From Flavisolibacter longurius (GTDB taxonomy: Bacteria; Bacteroidota; Bacteroidia; Chitinophagales; Chitinophagaceae), in NCBI GenBank assembly GCA_013327885.1, contig JABUMY010000005.1:186001-250000 (forward strand): a stretch of 64,000 nt of DNA. The letters are read 5' to 3'. The position numbers and the translations under genes were made by a program. Positions 8,780-17,691 of the stretch are shown here, one piece after another. Within the stretch, counting starts at the first letter, position 1. Each line of letters starts with the position of its first letter. The notes beneath the pieces were generated by a model. The model worked only from the letters and a program-made list of their open reading frames with translations. It had not been told where the DNA came from and ran no database searches.

Positions 8780-11233
8780 TTACCCCTGCCCTACCCTGCT
8801 TTGCTCTTCCTGCGAAGATGAATTGCGGCGGCGGGGTTGGTTCTGCGGTGTCGACTTGCCAAAACGCAGGGTGAAGGTGGCCGTTATCTGTCGTACGTCG
8901 GGGAAGTTGCGGAAACGCATATCAATATCGCCGTACTGGTTTTTACCCTTGAACCGCTGCCAGGCAAAGGGGTCGCGGATGTTGAGGCGGAGAGAACCTT
9001 TCCCGTTCATGATCTGCTTTGAAGCGGCGAGGCTCATTTGATAAAGGGGCTCTACCACCGTCAGTTGGTCAACAGCCGTGTGGCGGTAAAAGCCACTGAT
9101 TTCCGCTGTAAAGCCAGGCTTGATGGTAAACGTGTTTGACAGGTTAGCGCTAAAAGAGGTGTAGGCAATGTCGAGCGGCTCGTTGTTGTAAATGCCTTCG
9201 TACCGGTTGTTATAGATGTTGGTAAAGAAGTTTGTATTCCACCACTTGGCAATGGTTGCCGGAATGGTGATGGACACACCAATGTTGCGAAACTTGGCTA
9301 CGTTTTCCGAGGTAAGGAAGGTGATCTGCTTGGCATTATTTTGCCGCATGATCTGCGAGATAACATCATTGGTATGGTTGTAATTGAACCCAACAATGTA
9401 GCGGCTTTTGAAAGCATAGCTCAACTCCAGGTTGTTGGTAAACTGTGGCAACAGGTAAGGATTGCCAACCTGGTAGGTCAGCGAATCCAGGAAGAACGTG
9501 AATGGGTTCAGGTCGCGGTAGCTGGGCCGGGTAATACGGCGGCTATACGAAAGCGTTACGCTGTTGTTTTTGTCGGCGGCATAGGAGACAAAAGCACTGG
9601 GAAACAGATTGGTAAAGTTGCGGGTGAACGTAGAATCATTGGTTACCTGCTGGCCTTTTGCAATGGTGTTCTCCAAGCGCAGGCCACCTTGCAGCGACCA
9701 TTTGCCCAGTTGCTTGTTGGCATTCAGGTAAGCAGCGTTGATGTTTTCATCGTACACAAAATGATTCGAGCGGTTATCGATCATCCAGGATTTGTCCGAC
9801 AACTGCCGCTTGTAATCCACCAGGTTATCGTTGGAAACAAAGCTGCTTTTCACTCCGGCTTCCATGCGGCCCCCTTTGTAAGGAACCGTCAGGTCGGCTT
9901 TTAAGGAGTAGATATGAATGTCGGAAGGGATATCTCCGCGCAGCAGGAGGTCACCTGTTTTCATGCCCATGCTGTTGTAAAAATCGGTGGCCAGCAAAGA
10001 GTTGGCGTCGTTGTTATAGCGCACATAGTCAAAGTCGGCTGTCAGTTCTTTTCCCGTGCTGTCAAACGTATGCTTCCAGTTCAGGTTACCGCTGAAGTTG
10101 CGGAACCAGTTGTCGTTTTTGGTGTTGGACAACATTTCCGACGTCACCTTGCCGCTTGCGTCACGCAAGGTTGACCGTGTGGTTGGCATTGGTTTGCCAT
10201 GGGCCACCAGCCCGCTCACCATCACGCCAAATGTATTTTTCTTGCTGGCGGTATAATCCAGTCCCACCCGCAGCGACTGATTGACGCTGGAAAATTTGAA
10301 TTTTGTTTCCTGGTCCGATGATCCGGTAATCACGCCATTCTCCGAAAAATTGCGGTCGAAGATCATGGTATTGCGGCCCTGGAAAAAGTTGGGATTGTAG
10401 TTCCCAAAAAGATTGACCTTGCCTTGCTTCAAATTAAAGTTGAAACTATTTTGCGATTTCGGCAACAGGTACGTGGTGCCATTATAGCGGTAAACAGAAG
10501 ACGTAAGGCCCAGGGTCAGGCTGCCGTTAAATCCATCGTTGCGGCCTTTTTTGGTTTTGATGTTGATCACGCCGGCATTGCCCGACGCATCGTATTTACT
10601 GGAAGGATTTGTCATGATCTCGATTTGGTCCAGTTGCGTGGCTGGCATGTTTTTCAACAGGGTTGCCAGGTCGGCGGCTGACAGGTAGGTCAGTTTGCCA
10701 TCAAGCATGACAATCACACCCGACTTACCCCGCAGCGAAATAATGCCGTCTGTGTTCACCGAAATACCCGGCGATTTTTCCAGGATCTCCAGGGCACTGG
10801 AACCAGCACTGCTCGGCGACGCTTCTACGTTAACGATCGTACGATCGATCTTGCTTTCGATAAAAGGCTTTTGTGCTACCACAACCACATTGTTCATGGC
10901 TTTTGTTGCGGGCAACAGGTTGATGGCAGGTACAACAATATCTGACGCAGCCAGGTCAAATGGTGCTCCAAACTTTTTGGCAAAGCCAACAGAAGTGGCG
11001 GAAAAAAGGTAGCGGCCTTCTTTCATTTGAAGAAAATCGAAATGGCCTTCTTTGTCGCTGACGGCAACTTTTACCAGGGAGGAATCTTTTGCTTTCAGAA
11101 GCGAAACGGTGGCACCGGCCAGCGCTTTCCCGCTTTCATCCTGGATGGCACCCGATATTTTTCCACCGGTTTGGGCAAAGGCAACAAGACCGGTAAAGAG
11201 GAAGGTTGCAGCCAGGAAGATTGTTTTTCTCAT
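8780..11233 (-). CDS. Outer membrane beta-barrel receptor-like protein (paralog 1)
   Basis: An 817-residue predicted outer membrane protein. Order of parts: signal peptide (MRKTIFLAATFLFTGLVAFA), a carboxypeptidase-regulatory-like beta sandwich at about 22-105 (ISGAIQDESGKALAGATVSL), a plug-like domain at about 110-230 (ALEILEKSPGISV, LDQIEIMTNPSSKYDASGNA, VINIKTKKG), then a long barrel with alternating aromatic strands to the final TFTLRFGK. This fits the PF14905 barrel family. A hydrophilic tail of about 22 residues (PRRRNSSSQEEQSRVGQG) follows the last strand. It is paralogous to the gene just upstream. Ligand unknown; there is no SusD partner. The start at 11233 gives the signal peptide directly. 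Confidence 0.85.
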   Translation of the reverse strand: MRKTIFLAATFLFTGLVAFAQTGGKISGAIQDESGKALAGATVSLLKAKDSSLVKVAVSDKEGHFDFLQMKEGRYLFSATSVGFAKKFGAPFDLAASDIVVPAINLLPATKAMNNVVVVAQKPFIESKIDRTIVNVEASPSSAGSSALEILEKSPGISVNTDGIISLRGKSGVIVMLDGKLTYLSAADLATLLKNMPATQLDQIEIMTNPSSKYDASGNAGVINIKTKKGRNDGFNGSLTLGLTSSVYRYNGTTYLLPKSQNSFNFNLKQGKVNLFGNYNPNFFQGRNTMIFDRNFSENGVITGSSDQETKFKFSSVNQSLRVGLDYTASKKNTFGVMVSGLVAHGKPMPTTRSTLRDASGKVTSEMLSNTKNDNWFRNFSGNLNWKHTFDSTGKELTADFDYVRYNNDANSLLATDFYNSMGMKTGDLLLRGDIPSDIHIYSLKADLTVPYKGGRMEAGVKSSFVSNDNLVDYKRQLSDKSWMIDNRSNHFVYDENINAAYLNANKQLGKWSLQGGLRLENTIAKGQQVTNDSTFTRNFTNLFPSAFVSYAADKNNSVTLSYSRRITRPSYRDLNPFTFFLDSLTYQVGNPYLLPQFTNNLELSYAFKSRYIVGFNYNHTNDVISQIMRQNNAKQITFLTSENVAKFRNIGVSITIPATIAKWWNTNFFTNIYNNRYEGIYNNEPLDIAYTSFSANLSNTFTIKPGFTAEISGFYRHTAVDQLTVVEPLYQMSLAASKQIMNGKGSLRLNIRDPFAWQRFKGKNQYGDIDMRFRNFPDVRQITATFTLRFGKSTPQNQPRRRNSSSQEEQSRVGQG

Positions 11234-11373
11234 TGTTAGTGGTTTGCTGTGTTGCACAAATGTTTAAAAAAGCAACTGCATATTTGGTTGAAATGTGATG
11301 AATTGCGGCTGTAATGGGATGAAAGTACAAGCGGTCAGATTCAAGTGTGAGCAGCGGTAAATGTTAAGGAGAG

Positions 11374-11411
11374 AAAAAGCAAAGGACGCGTACTAGTTGT
11401 CCTTTGCTTTT
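11374..11411 (-). terminator. Intrinsic terminator after second outer membrane barrel gene
   Basis: A 13-bp perfect stem (AAAAGCAAAGGAC with GTCCTTTGCTTTT) around an 11-nt loop, ending in a T-rich tail on the minus strand. It starts 9 bp past the stop of the 11420-13861 gene, so the two barrel genes are probably separate transcription units. Confidence 0.8.
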
Positions 11412-11419
11412 GGAAGAAA

Positions 11420-13861
11420 TTATTGGCCAACCCTGTTTTGCTCGTCGTTGGCACTGCTGGCCCGGCGTTTTACATTGCCTACTTTTCCTTTGCTGAAGCG
11501 ATAGGTAAATCCAATGGTAGCCACTCTTGAATCGCCTCTTTCGTTGATGATGGCATCTACCGTACCATATTTAGCCGTGGCCCTGAAGCGCTGTGTATAC
11601 AGCACATCGCGGATAGTAAAGCGAAGCGTGCCTTTGTCTTTTAGTATCTGCTGGCTGAAACCCAGGTTCAGGCCACCAACAGCTGCTGACTGAAACACAC
11701 TTTCAATGCCTGCTGTCCGAAACCAGCCGCTTACTTCGGCGGAGGTTGTCTTACCCAGTTTGAACTGCTGTGTGCCATTCAGCATCAGCATCGTACCGTT
11801 GAATTCTACAGCATCTTTTCCTACAACGCCTTCAAAATGGCTGTTGAAAACATTTACATAAAGGCTGTTTGTCCACCACTTGTTAATGGCCTTGTTGGCG
11901 CTGATGGCAATACCAAACTGGCGCTGGTTGGCAAGATTGGATTGCTTTACAAACGTTGTTTTTTCAGCTTCATTTTGTTCCATCACCTGCTGAATGATGT
12001 CGTTGGTTTGCGTATAGTTCAGGGTTGTGGTCAAAAATCCTTTAAAGCTGTGGCTGAGTTCAATGTTATGGCTGAACTGGGGCCGCAGGTTGGGGTTACC
12101 TTGCTGGTAGGTATACCGGTCCAGGAACTCGATAAAAGGGTTCAGGCTTTCGTAGTTCGGACGACGGATGCGGCGGCCGTAATTCAGGACAAACGTATTT
12201 TTTTCGTTGGCGGCGTACTGTAAAAAGGCTGTTGGAAACAATTGGGTGTAGTTGCGCTTGAAGGTTTCGTCGGTTGTCAGTTGGTCGCCTTTGGCAATGG
12301 TGTTTTCCAGGCGCAAGCCCAATTGCCCACTCCATTTTTTGCTCAGCGGGCCGCTCAGGTTTACATAGGCCGCGTTGATGTTTTCTTCATAAATAAAATG
12401 GTTGCTGCGGTATTGGTCGCGGATGATGGCTGCGTTGTGCACCGTATCATAAATGGCATTGGCATCGGTCTTTACAAAGCTTGCTTTCACGCCGGCTTCA
12501 AAACGGGCACCGCCTTTCAGGGGCATGGTAAAATCTACGCGGCCGCTGTAGATATCGATCTTCTGCGGCAGGCGGCCGTAGAGTGTATCGCCTTTGTGCA
12601 GGTATTCGTCGTTGCTGCCAAAGTAGTAGTTGCTCAGCGACTGGTCACTGTTAGCATCATACGTAATGTAGTCCACATCGGCGGTCAGCTCTTTGCCTGT
12701 TGTATCCAGCACCTGGCGAAAGTTCAGGTTCGTGCTGAAGTTCTTCCAGGTTTCATCCTGCAGCGACAAGGCTCTTGTTTGGCTTGTCAGTACATGGCCT
12801 GCATCATAGATAGAAGTATAGTTGTTGTTCTGGAAGGTGCTGGGGTTAGAAAAACCGGATACCACCACACCCAGGGTTGTATTTTTCGAAGCAAAATAAT
12901 CGGCACCCAGTTTTCCGCTGTAAGAAGAGCGGGTTCCCCGCATGTGCGCATCCTGGTCGAAACGCGATACAACAGCCTTGGTGCTTTCGTTGAGAAAGTT
13001 ACGCTTGATCTCCAGGTGCTGGCGGTTTTCGCGGTAGCCATGACTCAGGTTGGTAAACAGGTTCCATTTGCCCTGGCGGAAATTAAAGTTCAGGCCTTCG
13101 CTGATCTTGGGAACAATGCCCTGGCCGTAGTTCAGGTTGAGGGTACCGTTGTATCCCATCATCCGGTTCTTTTTGGTTTTGATATTGATCACACCAGCGT
13201 TACCGGCGGCATCAAACTTGGCTGGCGGGTTGGTCATAATCTCGATCTGGTCAAGTTCCGTAGCATTCATGCTGCGCAAGAGGTTAGCCAGGTCCTGGCC
13301 ACCCAACTGCGTAGGCCGACCGTCCACCATCACCATTACACCGGCTTTTCCTTTCAGGCTGATGTTGCCATCTTTGTCAACCGACAGGCCGGGAGATTTT
13401 TCCAGCACTTCCATCGCACTGCTGCCAACATTGGTAGGCGAAGCATCCACATTCACCACCGTCCGGTCGATCTTTTGCTCTACCAGTGGCTTGCGGGCCA
13501 CCACGGTCACATCGCTCATGGCTTTGGAAACAGGAACCAGTTGTATGGTGGGGACTTGTGCTTCTTTTTTGGCTTCGCTGATCTCGAAACGGGAAGAAAA
13601 GGCTTTTTGGTGACCAACCGCTGTTACCGACACCAGGTACTGGCCGTTGGCTATGCCGTCAAACTGGTAGGTGCCTTCTTTTGTCGCCACCGCCAGCTTT
13701 ACCATTGATGAATCTTTGGCGGCCAGCAGGGAAATGGTAGCGGAGGCCACTTTTTTCTGCGTGCCATCCTGAACGGAACCTGCAACCCGCCCTGCCGTTT
13801 GTGCTTGTGCGGCAAAATTGAAAAGGGTGATAAGGGTGGAGAGTGCGAAGAGTTGTTTCAT
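11420..13861 (-). CDS. Outer membrane beta-barrel receptor-like protein (paralog 2)
   Basis: An 813-residue paralog of the 8780-11233 product with the same layout: signal peptide (MKQLFALSTLITLFNFAAQA), regulatory beta sandwich (VAGSVQDGTQKKVASATISL), plug-like region (MEVLEKSPGLSVDKDGNISL, MTNPPAKFDAAGNAGVINIK) and a barrel ending IGFTYRFSKGK. Like its paralog it has a basic, polar tail beyond the last strand (VKRRASSANDEQNRVGQ). The tandem arrangement suggests an old local duplication. No SusD-like gene or regulator is adjacent, so the substrate remains unknown. Confidence 0.85.
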   Translation of the reverse strand: MKQLFALSTLITLFNFAAQAQTAGRVAGSVQDGTQKKVASATISLLAAKDSSMVKLAVATKEGTYQFDGIANGQYLVSVTAVGHQKAFSSRFEISEAKKEAQVPTIQLVPVSKAMSDVTVVARKPLVEQKIDRTVVNVDASPTNVGSSAMEVLEKSPGLSVDKDGNISLKGKAGVMVMVDGRPTQLGGQDLANLLRSMNATELDQIEIMTNPPAKFDAAGNAGVINIKTKKNRMMGYNGTLNLNYGQGIVPKISEGLNFNFRQGKWNLFTNLSHGYRENRQHLEIKRNFLNESTKAVVSRFDQDAHMRGTRSSYSGKLGADYFASKNTTLGVVVSGFSNPSTFQNNNYTSIYDAGHVLTSQTRALSLQDETWKNFSTNLNFRQVLDTTGKELTADVDYITYDANSDQSLSNYYFGSNDEYLHKGDTLYGRLPQKIDIYSGRVDFTMPLKGGARFEAGVKASFVKTDANAIYDTVHNAAIIRDQYRSNHFIYEENINAAYVNLSGPLSKKWSGQLGLRLENTIAKGDQLTTDETFKRNYTQLFPTAFLQYAANEKNTFVLNYGRRIRRPNYESLNPFIEFLDRYTYQQGNPNLRPQFSHNIELSHSFKGFLTTTLNYTQTNDIIQQVMEQNEAEKTTFVKQSNLANQRQFGIAISANKAINKWWTNSLYVNVFNSHFEGVVGKDAVEFNGTMLMLNGTQQFKLGKTTSAEVSGWFRTAGIESVFQSAAVGGLNLGFSQQILKDKGTLRFTIRDVLYTQRFRATAKYGTVDAIINERGDSRVATIGFTYRFSKGKVGNVKRRASSANDEQNRVGQ

Positions 13862-13900
13862 TTTATGCAGTTTTAGTACTTGTCTTTAATAATTTCATGT

Positions 13901-13908
13901 CAAACTTA
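13901..13908 (-). promoter_or_regulatory. Candidate -7 element for second barrel gene
   Basis: The minus strand reads TAAGTTTG, a match to the Bacteroidota TAnnTTTG -7 consensus, which would give a 5' leader of about 35 nt. No TTTG is visible at the expected -33 spacing. Confidence 0.35.
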
Positions 13909-14285
13909 GGTACTATGCAATGTAAAGTACATTGTTTTGTTATAGACGTTAATTTTTCAGGATGACCGGTAAACGGTTTACAGCTATAGGACGCAGGACC
14001 CTGCTTGCGGTTACGGCATTGGCCGCATTTGGTAGCAGCGGGCATTGGGCGGGATGAACGGTAAGTGCACATATAAATTTGATTGAGGGTGCCAAAACTA
14101 CCCGGCACAACGAGCAGCGAAAGCTGAAAAGGGGCGAAGTGCAGGATAAATGTGACCAAACGAAGGCAACAGTTTTTGGAATGTTATGGGATAGAAATGA
14201 CCGGAACCTTTGCGGCTACGGAACCACGGCAATAAAAGTTTTCATTTCAGGAGTGGGCACTGTCGTTCATTGCTCGTGAACAGGT
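13909..14285. other. Divergent intergenic region, no gene seen
   Basis: About 380 bp between a minus-strand barrel gene and plus-strand ltaE. Open frames here are short, lack a convincing start and read as low-quality protein, so I call no gene. A few short inverted repeats are present but no strong hairpin. Confidence 0.5.
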
Positions 14286-14293
14286 TAAATTTG
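14286..14293 (+). promoter_or_regulatory. Start-proximal -7 element for ltaE
   Basis: TAAATTTG matches TAnnTTTG exactly and ends 4 nt before the ltaE ATG, predicting a leaderless or nearly leaderless mRNA. No clear -33 TTTG was found. Confidence 0.5.
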
Positions 14294-14297
14294 GCTG

Positions 14298-15314
14298 ATG
14301 ATAATTGATTACCGTTCGGATACTCTAACCAAACCAACCGCTGATATGCACGCTGCCATGTTTGCCGCACCGGTAGGCGACGATGTTTTTGGCGAAGACC
14401 CTTCGATCAACAGGCTGGAACGTTTAGCAGCCGATATGTTTGGTATGGAAGGCGCTCTTTTCTGCCCATCGGGCACCATGACCAACCAGATTGCCATTAA
14501 ATGCCACACGCAACCCGGCGATGAAGTGATTTGCGATGTTTCGTCCCATATCTATCAATACGAAGGAGGCGGCATTGCCCTCAATGCCGGCGCCCAGGTA
14601 AAACTGCTCCATGGCAACCGCGGACTGGTAACTGCCGAAGAAGTGGAAGCCGCCATCAATGCCGATGATGTGCACAAGGCCCGTACAAGCTTGGTTTCAC
14701 TGGAAAACACGTCCAACCGTGGTGGCGGCAGTTGTTACGATTTTGAGGAGATCCGCCGCATTCGCCAGGTTTGCGATAGTCACGACCTTATCCTTCACCT
14801 GGACGGCGCAAGGCTGTTCAATGCGTTGGTGGCCAAAAACGAGACCCCGGAAATGTACGGGCAGGTCTTTCATTCCATTTCCATTTGCCTTAGTAAAAGC
14901 CTGGGTTGCCCGGTGGGCAGCCTGGTGCTGGGATCGGCCGCCTTTATAAAAAAAGCAAGACGCATTCGTAAGGTATTTGGCGGCGGCATGCGACAAGCCG
15001 GTTACCTGGCAGCAGCCGGCATTTATGCGTTGGAAAACAATATAGCCCGGCTGGAAGACGATCATCGCCATGCCCGGCTTTTGGCAGCAGCCCTGCAGGG
15101 AAAAGACTTCGTGGAAACCGTTCTGCCGGTGGAAACCAACATCATTATCTTTTCTGTTAGGGGCCATTTTGATCCCAAAACCCTGGTGGCCCGGATGAAA
15201 GAAGAGAACATTCTTTGGTATCCCATCTCTCCCACCCAGGTTCGCATTGTCACCCACCTCGATGTTTCCGCCGAAATGATCCAACGAACCATCGACGTTA
15301 TTCATGCCCTTTAA
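14298..15314 (+). CDS. ltaE: Low-specificity L-threonine aldolase
   Basis: A 338-residue PLP enzyme of fold type I that cleaves L-threonine or allo-threonine to glycine and acetaldehyde. Visible features: N-terminal YRSDTLTKPTADM and DDVFGEDP, the GXXXN-type FCPSGTMTNQ, cofactor-ring Asp169 in HLDGARLFNA, and the PLP lysine Lys200 in CLSKSLGCPVGS. Length fits the family. It is followed 57 bp later by pgi; the spacer is a degenerate ACAAAC-word repeat and no terminator is seen, so cotranscription with pgi is possible. Confidence 0.95.
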   Translation: MIIDYRSDTLTKPTADMHAAMFAAPVGDDVFGEDPSINRLERLAADMFGMEGALFCPSGTMTNQIAIKCHTQPGDEVICDVSSHIYQYEGGGIALNAGAQVKLLHGNRGLVTAEEVEAAINADDVHKARTSLVSLENTSNRGGGSCYDFEEIRRIRQVCDSHDLILHLDGARLFNALVAKNETPEMYGQVFHSISICLSKSLGCPVGSLVLGSAAFIKKARRIRKVFGGGMRQAGYLAAAGIYALENNIARLEDDHRHARLLAAALQGKDFVETVLPVETNIIIFSVRGHFDPKTLVARMKEENILWYPISPTQVRIVTHLDVSAEMIQRTIDVIHAL

Positions 15315-15368
15315 CTACAAACCACAAACGACAAACTCCTAACTCCTAACCCCAAACTCCAAACACAT
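15315..15368. repeat. ACAAAC/ACTCC-word spacer repeat
   Basis: The ltaE-pgi spacer is made of words such as AACTACAAACCACAAACGAC, AAACTCCTAACTCC and CCAAACTCCAAACAC. Its first part is the reverse complement of the spacer before rplQ (59407-59436) over about 23 nt, so the sequence recurs 44 kb away in opposite orientation. Confidence 0.65.
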
Positions 15369-15371
15369 AAT

Positions 15372-17024
15372 ATGTTTCCCCGGATCAACCCCACAACAAC
15401 CGCTGCCTGGCAGGCCCTTTCCGATCATGCCGAAAGCATGAAGCGTGTGCACATGAAAGAGCTGTTTGCCCAGGATGCAGACCGTTTTCAGAAGTTCTCC
15501 CATTCGTTCAATGATATCCTCTTTGATTTTTCGAAGAACATCATTACCGAAGAAACGCTGGCGCATTTGACCAGCCTGGCAAAAAACTGTCGCCTGCCTG
15601 ATGCCATCAACGCCTTGTTTGAAGGTGAGTTGATCAACGAAACCGAAAACCGCTCGGTGTTGCACGTGGCGCTGCGCAACTTCTCCAACCGATCTGTCTA
15701 CAGCGAAGGCGAAGATGTAATGCCCGGGGTAAAAGCCGTGCAGGAACAAATGAAAGCGTTCTGCGCAAAACTGCACAGCGGTGAGTGGAAGGGATACACG
15801 GGAAAACAAATTCGTTCGATTGTGAACATTGGCATTGGCGGCAGCGACCTGGGTCCGTTTATGGTAACCGAAGCCCTGAAGCCGTATTGGGTGGAAGGCA
15901 TCCAAACCTATTTTGTTTCTAACGTGGATGGAACGCACATTGCCGAAACGCTGAAAAAAGTGGATCCGGAAGAAACGCTTTTCCTCATTGCTTCCAAAAC
16001 ATTTACCACGCAGGAAACCATGACCAATGCGCATACGGCAAGGGAGTGGTTTTTGAAAACTGCCGGTGATGAAGCGCACATTGCCAAACACTTTGTGGCG
16101 CTTTCCACCAACGAAAAAGAGGTGGTAAAGTTTGGCATCGACAAAGCCAACATGTTCCAGTTTTGGGATTGGGTAGGCGGCCGCTATTCCCTGTGGAGCG
16201 CTATCGGTCTTTCCATTGCACTGACCATCGGCTATCAAAATTTTGAAGACCTGCTGAAAGGTGCCGGTGCTGCCGACGAGCATTTCCGTGATGCCGACCT
16301 GGAGAAAAATATCCCGGTGCTGATGGCACTGATCTCGCTTTGGTACATCAATTTTTTTGGTACAGAATCAGAAGCCATTCTTCCATATGACCAATACCTG
16401 CATCGATTTGCCGCTTATTTTCAGCAGGGCAACATGGAAAGCAATGGCAAGCGGGCCGACCGCAATGGTGAAGAAGTGGAGTACGCCACCGGCCCTGTTA
16501 TTTGGGGAGAACCCGGCACCAACGGGCAGCATGCCTTTTACCAGTTGATCCACCAGGGAACGGTGATCATTCCCTGCGATTTTATTGCGCCGGCACAATC
16601 GCACAATCCTATCGGCGACCATCACCCGAAATTGCTTTCCAATTTTTTTGCGCAAACAGAAGCGCTGATGAACGGCAAAACCGAGGAAGAAGTGGAGACC
16701 GAATTTTTGAATGTGGGTAAAAGCCCCGAGGAGATTGCCCGCCTGGCACCGTTTAAGATTTTCCCCGGAAACCGCCCCACCAATTCAATTCTTTTGAAAA
16801 AGATCACACCGTTTTCGCTCGGCAGCCTGATTGCGCTGTACGAACACAAGATCTTTGTGCAAGGGGTCATCTGGAACATTTATTCGTTTGACCAATGGGG
16901 TGTTGAACTGGGTAAACAGCTGGCCAACAAGATCCTGCCCGAACTGCAAAACAACGAAACCGTTTCGTCGCACGACAGTTCTACCAATGGCCTTATCAAT
17001 GCGTACAAAAGCATGCGGCAATAG
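15372..17024 (+). CDS. pgi: Glucose-6-phosphate isomerase
   Basis: Interconverts glucose 6-phosphate and fructose 6-phosphate. The 550-residue length corresponds to the long, E. coli/eukaryote-like form. Motifs seen: [11 protein letters not shown] near residue 155, [11 protein letters not shown] near 270, the [15 protein letters not shown] active-site stretch near 382, and the family signature [10 protein letters not shown] near 505. A strong hairpin terminator lies 29 bp past the stop. Confidence 0.97.
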   Translation: MFPRINPTTTAAWQALSDHAESMKRVHMKELFAQDADRFQKFSHSFNDILFDFSKNIITEETLAHLTSLAKNCRLPDAINALFEGELINETENRSVLHVALRNFSNRSVYSEGEDVMPGVKAVQEQMKAFCAKLHSGEWKGYTGKQIRSIVNIGIGGSDLGPFMVTEALKPYWVEGIQTYFVSNVDGTHIAETLKKVDPEETLFLIASKTFTTQETMTNAHTAREWFLKTAGDEAHIAKHFVALSTNEKEVVKFGIDKANMFQFWDWVGGRYSLWSAIGLSIALTIGYQNFEDLLKGAGAADEHFRDADLEKNIPVLMALISLWYINFFGTESEAILPYDQYLHRFAAYFQQGNMESNGKRADRNGEEVEYATGPVIWGEPGTNGQHAFYQLIHQGTVIIPCDFIAPAQSHNPIGDHHPKLLSNFFAQTEALMNGKTEEEVETEFLNVGKSPEEIARLAPFKIFPGNRPTNSILLKKITPFSLGSLIALYEHKIFVQGVIWNIYSFDQWGVELGKQLANKILPELQNNETVSSHDSSTNGLINAYKSMRQ

Positions 17025-17052
17025 CTTTTCATTTACAACAGTTATAAATAAC

Positions 17053-17085
17053 AAAAGCCTGTCCTTATCGACAGGCTTTTGCTTT
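17053..17085 (+). terminator. Intrinsic terminator after pgi
   Basis: An 11-bp perfect stem (AAAAGCCTGTC with GACAGGCTTTT), 6-nt loop and short T-rich tail. Confidence 0.85.
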
Positions 17086-17114
17086 CTATCCCTGACCGGA
17101 TTAACGAAGGGTAT

Positions 17115-17140
17115 AAAAAAAACCCTGCGGCTGCAGGGTT
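17115..17140 (-). terminator. Intrinsic terminator after DUF3276 gene
   Basis: On the minus strand AACCCTGC pairs with GCAGGGTT around a 4-nt loop, followed by six further T residues. It lies 20 bp past the stop of the DUF3276 gene and faces the pgi terminator. Confidence 0.9.
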
Positions 17141-17160
17141 CTATTTCAGTGCGATAAATT

Positions 17161-17598
17161 TTACCATTTGTCTACATCTTCGGTAGAAGCGGCAGGCGCC
17201 GGATCGGCAACCGCAACGGGTGCAGAAACCTCGGCGTGTACTTCGGCCGGAACTTCCGAGCGGATCTCCGCTACCTCAACACCCATTTCTTCACCTTCGC
17301 CTTCCACATCATCGTGGTTGAACGCATCAAAATCAAAATCGGGCATCAACTCAGTCTTTACATAATCAACCGCCTCATTCAACGCTTTGATAAACTTATT
17401 AAAGTCTTCCTTGTACAAGAAAATCTTATGGCGGTCGTAACCGTTGTCATTAAAGCGCTTGCGGCTTTCCGTGATCGTCAGGTAATAATCGTTGCCACGG
17501 GTAGCCCTGACGTCAAAGAAATAGGTCCTGCGTTTGCCGGCCCGAATCCGCTTGCTGTAAATGCTTTCCATTTTCTTGTCGTTGTTGTCGTACGCCAC
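17161..17598 (-). CDS. PUR-alpha-like DUF3276 family protein
   Basis: A 145-residue protein whose residues 1 to about 95 form a single PUR repeat (MESIYSKRIRAGKRRTYFFD, DYYLTITESRKRF, HKIFLYKEDFNKFIKALNEA). PUR proteins bind single-stranded nucleic acid; the bacterial homologue studied in Borrelia dimerises to make the full domain. The C-terminal 50 residues are acidic then Ala/Pro/Val-rich and look disordered. The start is GTG at 17598 (MAYDNNDKK); an ATG nine codons later is an alternative. The gene has a consensus promoter and its own terminator, so it is probably a strongly expressed single gene. Confidence 0.88.
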   Translation of the reverse strand: MAYDNNDKKMESIYSKRIRAGKRRTYFFDVRATRGNDYYLTITESRKRFNDNGYDRHKIFLYKEDFNKFIKALNEAVDYVKTELMPDFDFDAFNHDDVEGEGEEMGVEVAEIRSEVPAEVHAEVSAPVAVADPAPAASTEDVDKW

Positions 17599-17647
17599 AG
17601 TTTTGAGTTTTACAGTGAATTGAAAAGAGTTTTGGTATTGTTCCTTA

Positions 17648-17678
17648 CAAATATAACTACGATTTCCGAACAGCCAAA
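17648..17678 (-). promoter_or_regulatory. Consensus Bacteroidota promoter for DUF3276 gene
   Basis: Reading the minus strand, TTTG at 17678-17675 is followed by exactly 19 nt and then TATATTTG at 17655-17648, a full match to TTTG-N19-TAnnTTTG. The predicted transcript starts near 17641, giving a leader of about 43 nt. Confidence 0.85.
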
Positions 17679-17691
17679 TTTGCGAAAATTT

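Noticed and set aside
12242-13708. A 488-codon open frame on the + strand
   Set aside because: It is fully antisense to the second outer membrane barrel gene, whose signal peptide, plug and barrel features are clear. The antisense translation has no domain and arises from codon bias.
13960-14060. Possible tRNA-like or structured RNA between the barrel gene and ltaE
   Set aside because: No TTCNANC T-loop and no acceptor stem pairing could be found; only weak short inverted repeats.
13863-14159. A 98-codon open frame on the - strand upstream of the second barrel gene
   Set aside because: No recognisable protein character, it would place the barrel gene's leader inside a coding region, and it overlaps the candidate -7 element.
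15339-16283. A 314-codon open frame on the - strand
   Set aside because: Antisense to pgi, which has all its catalytic motifs. The frame reads as His/Phe/Gly-rich sequence without a domain.
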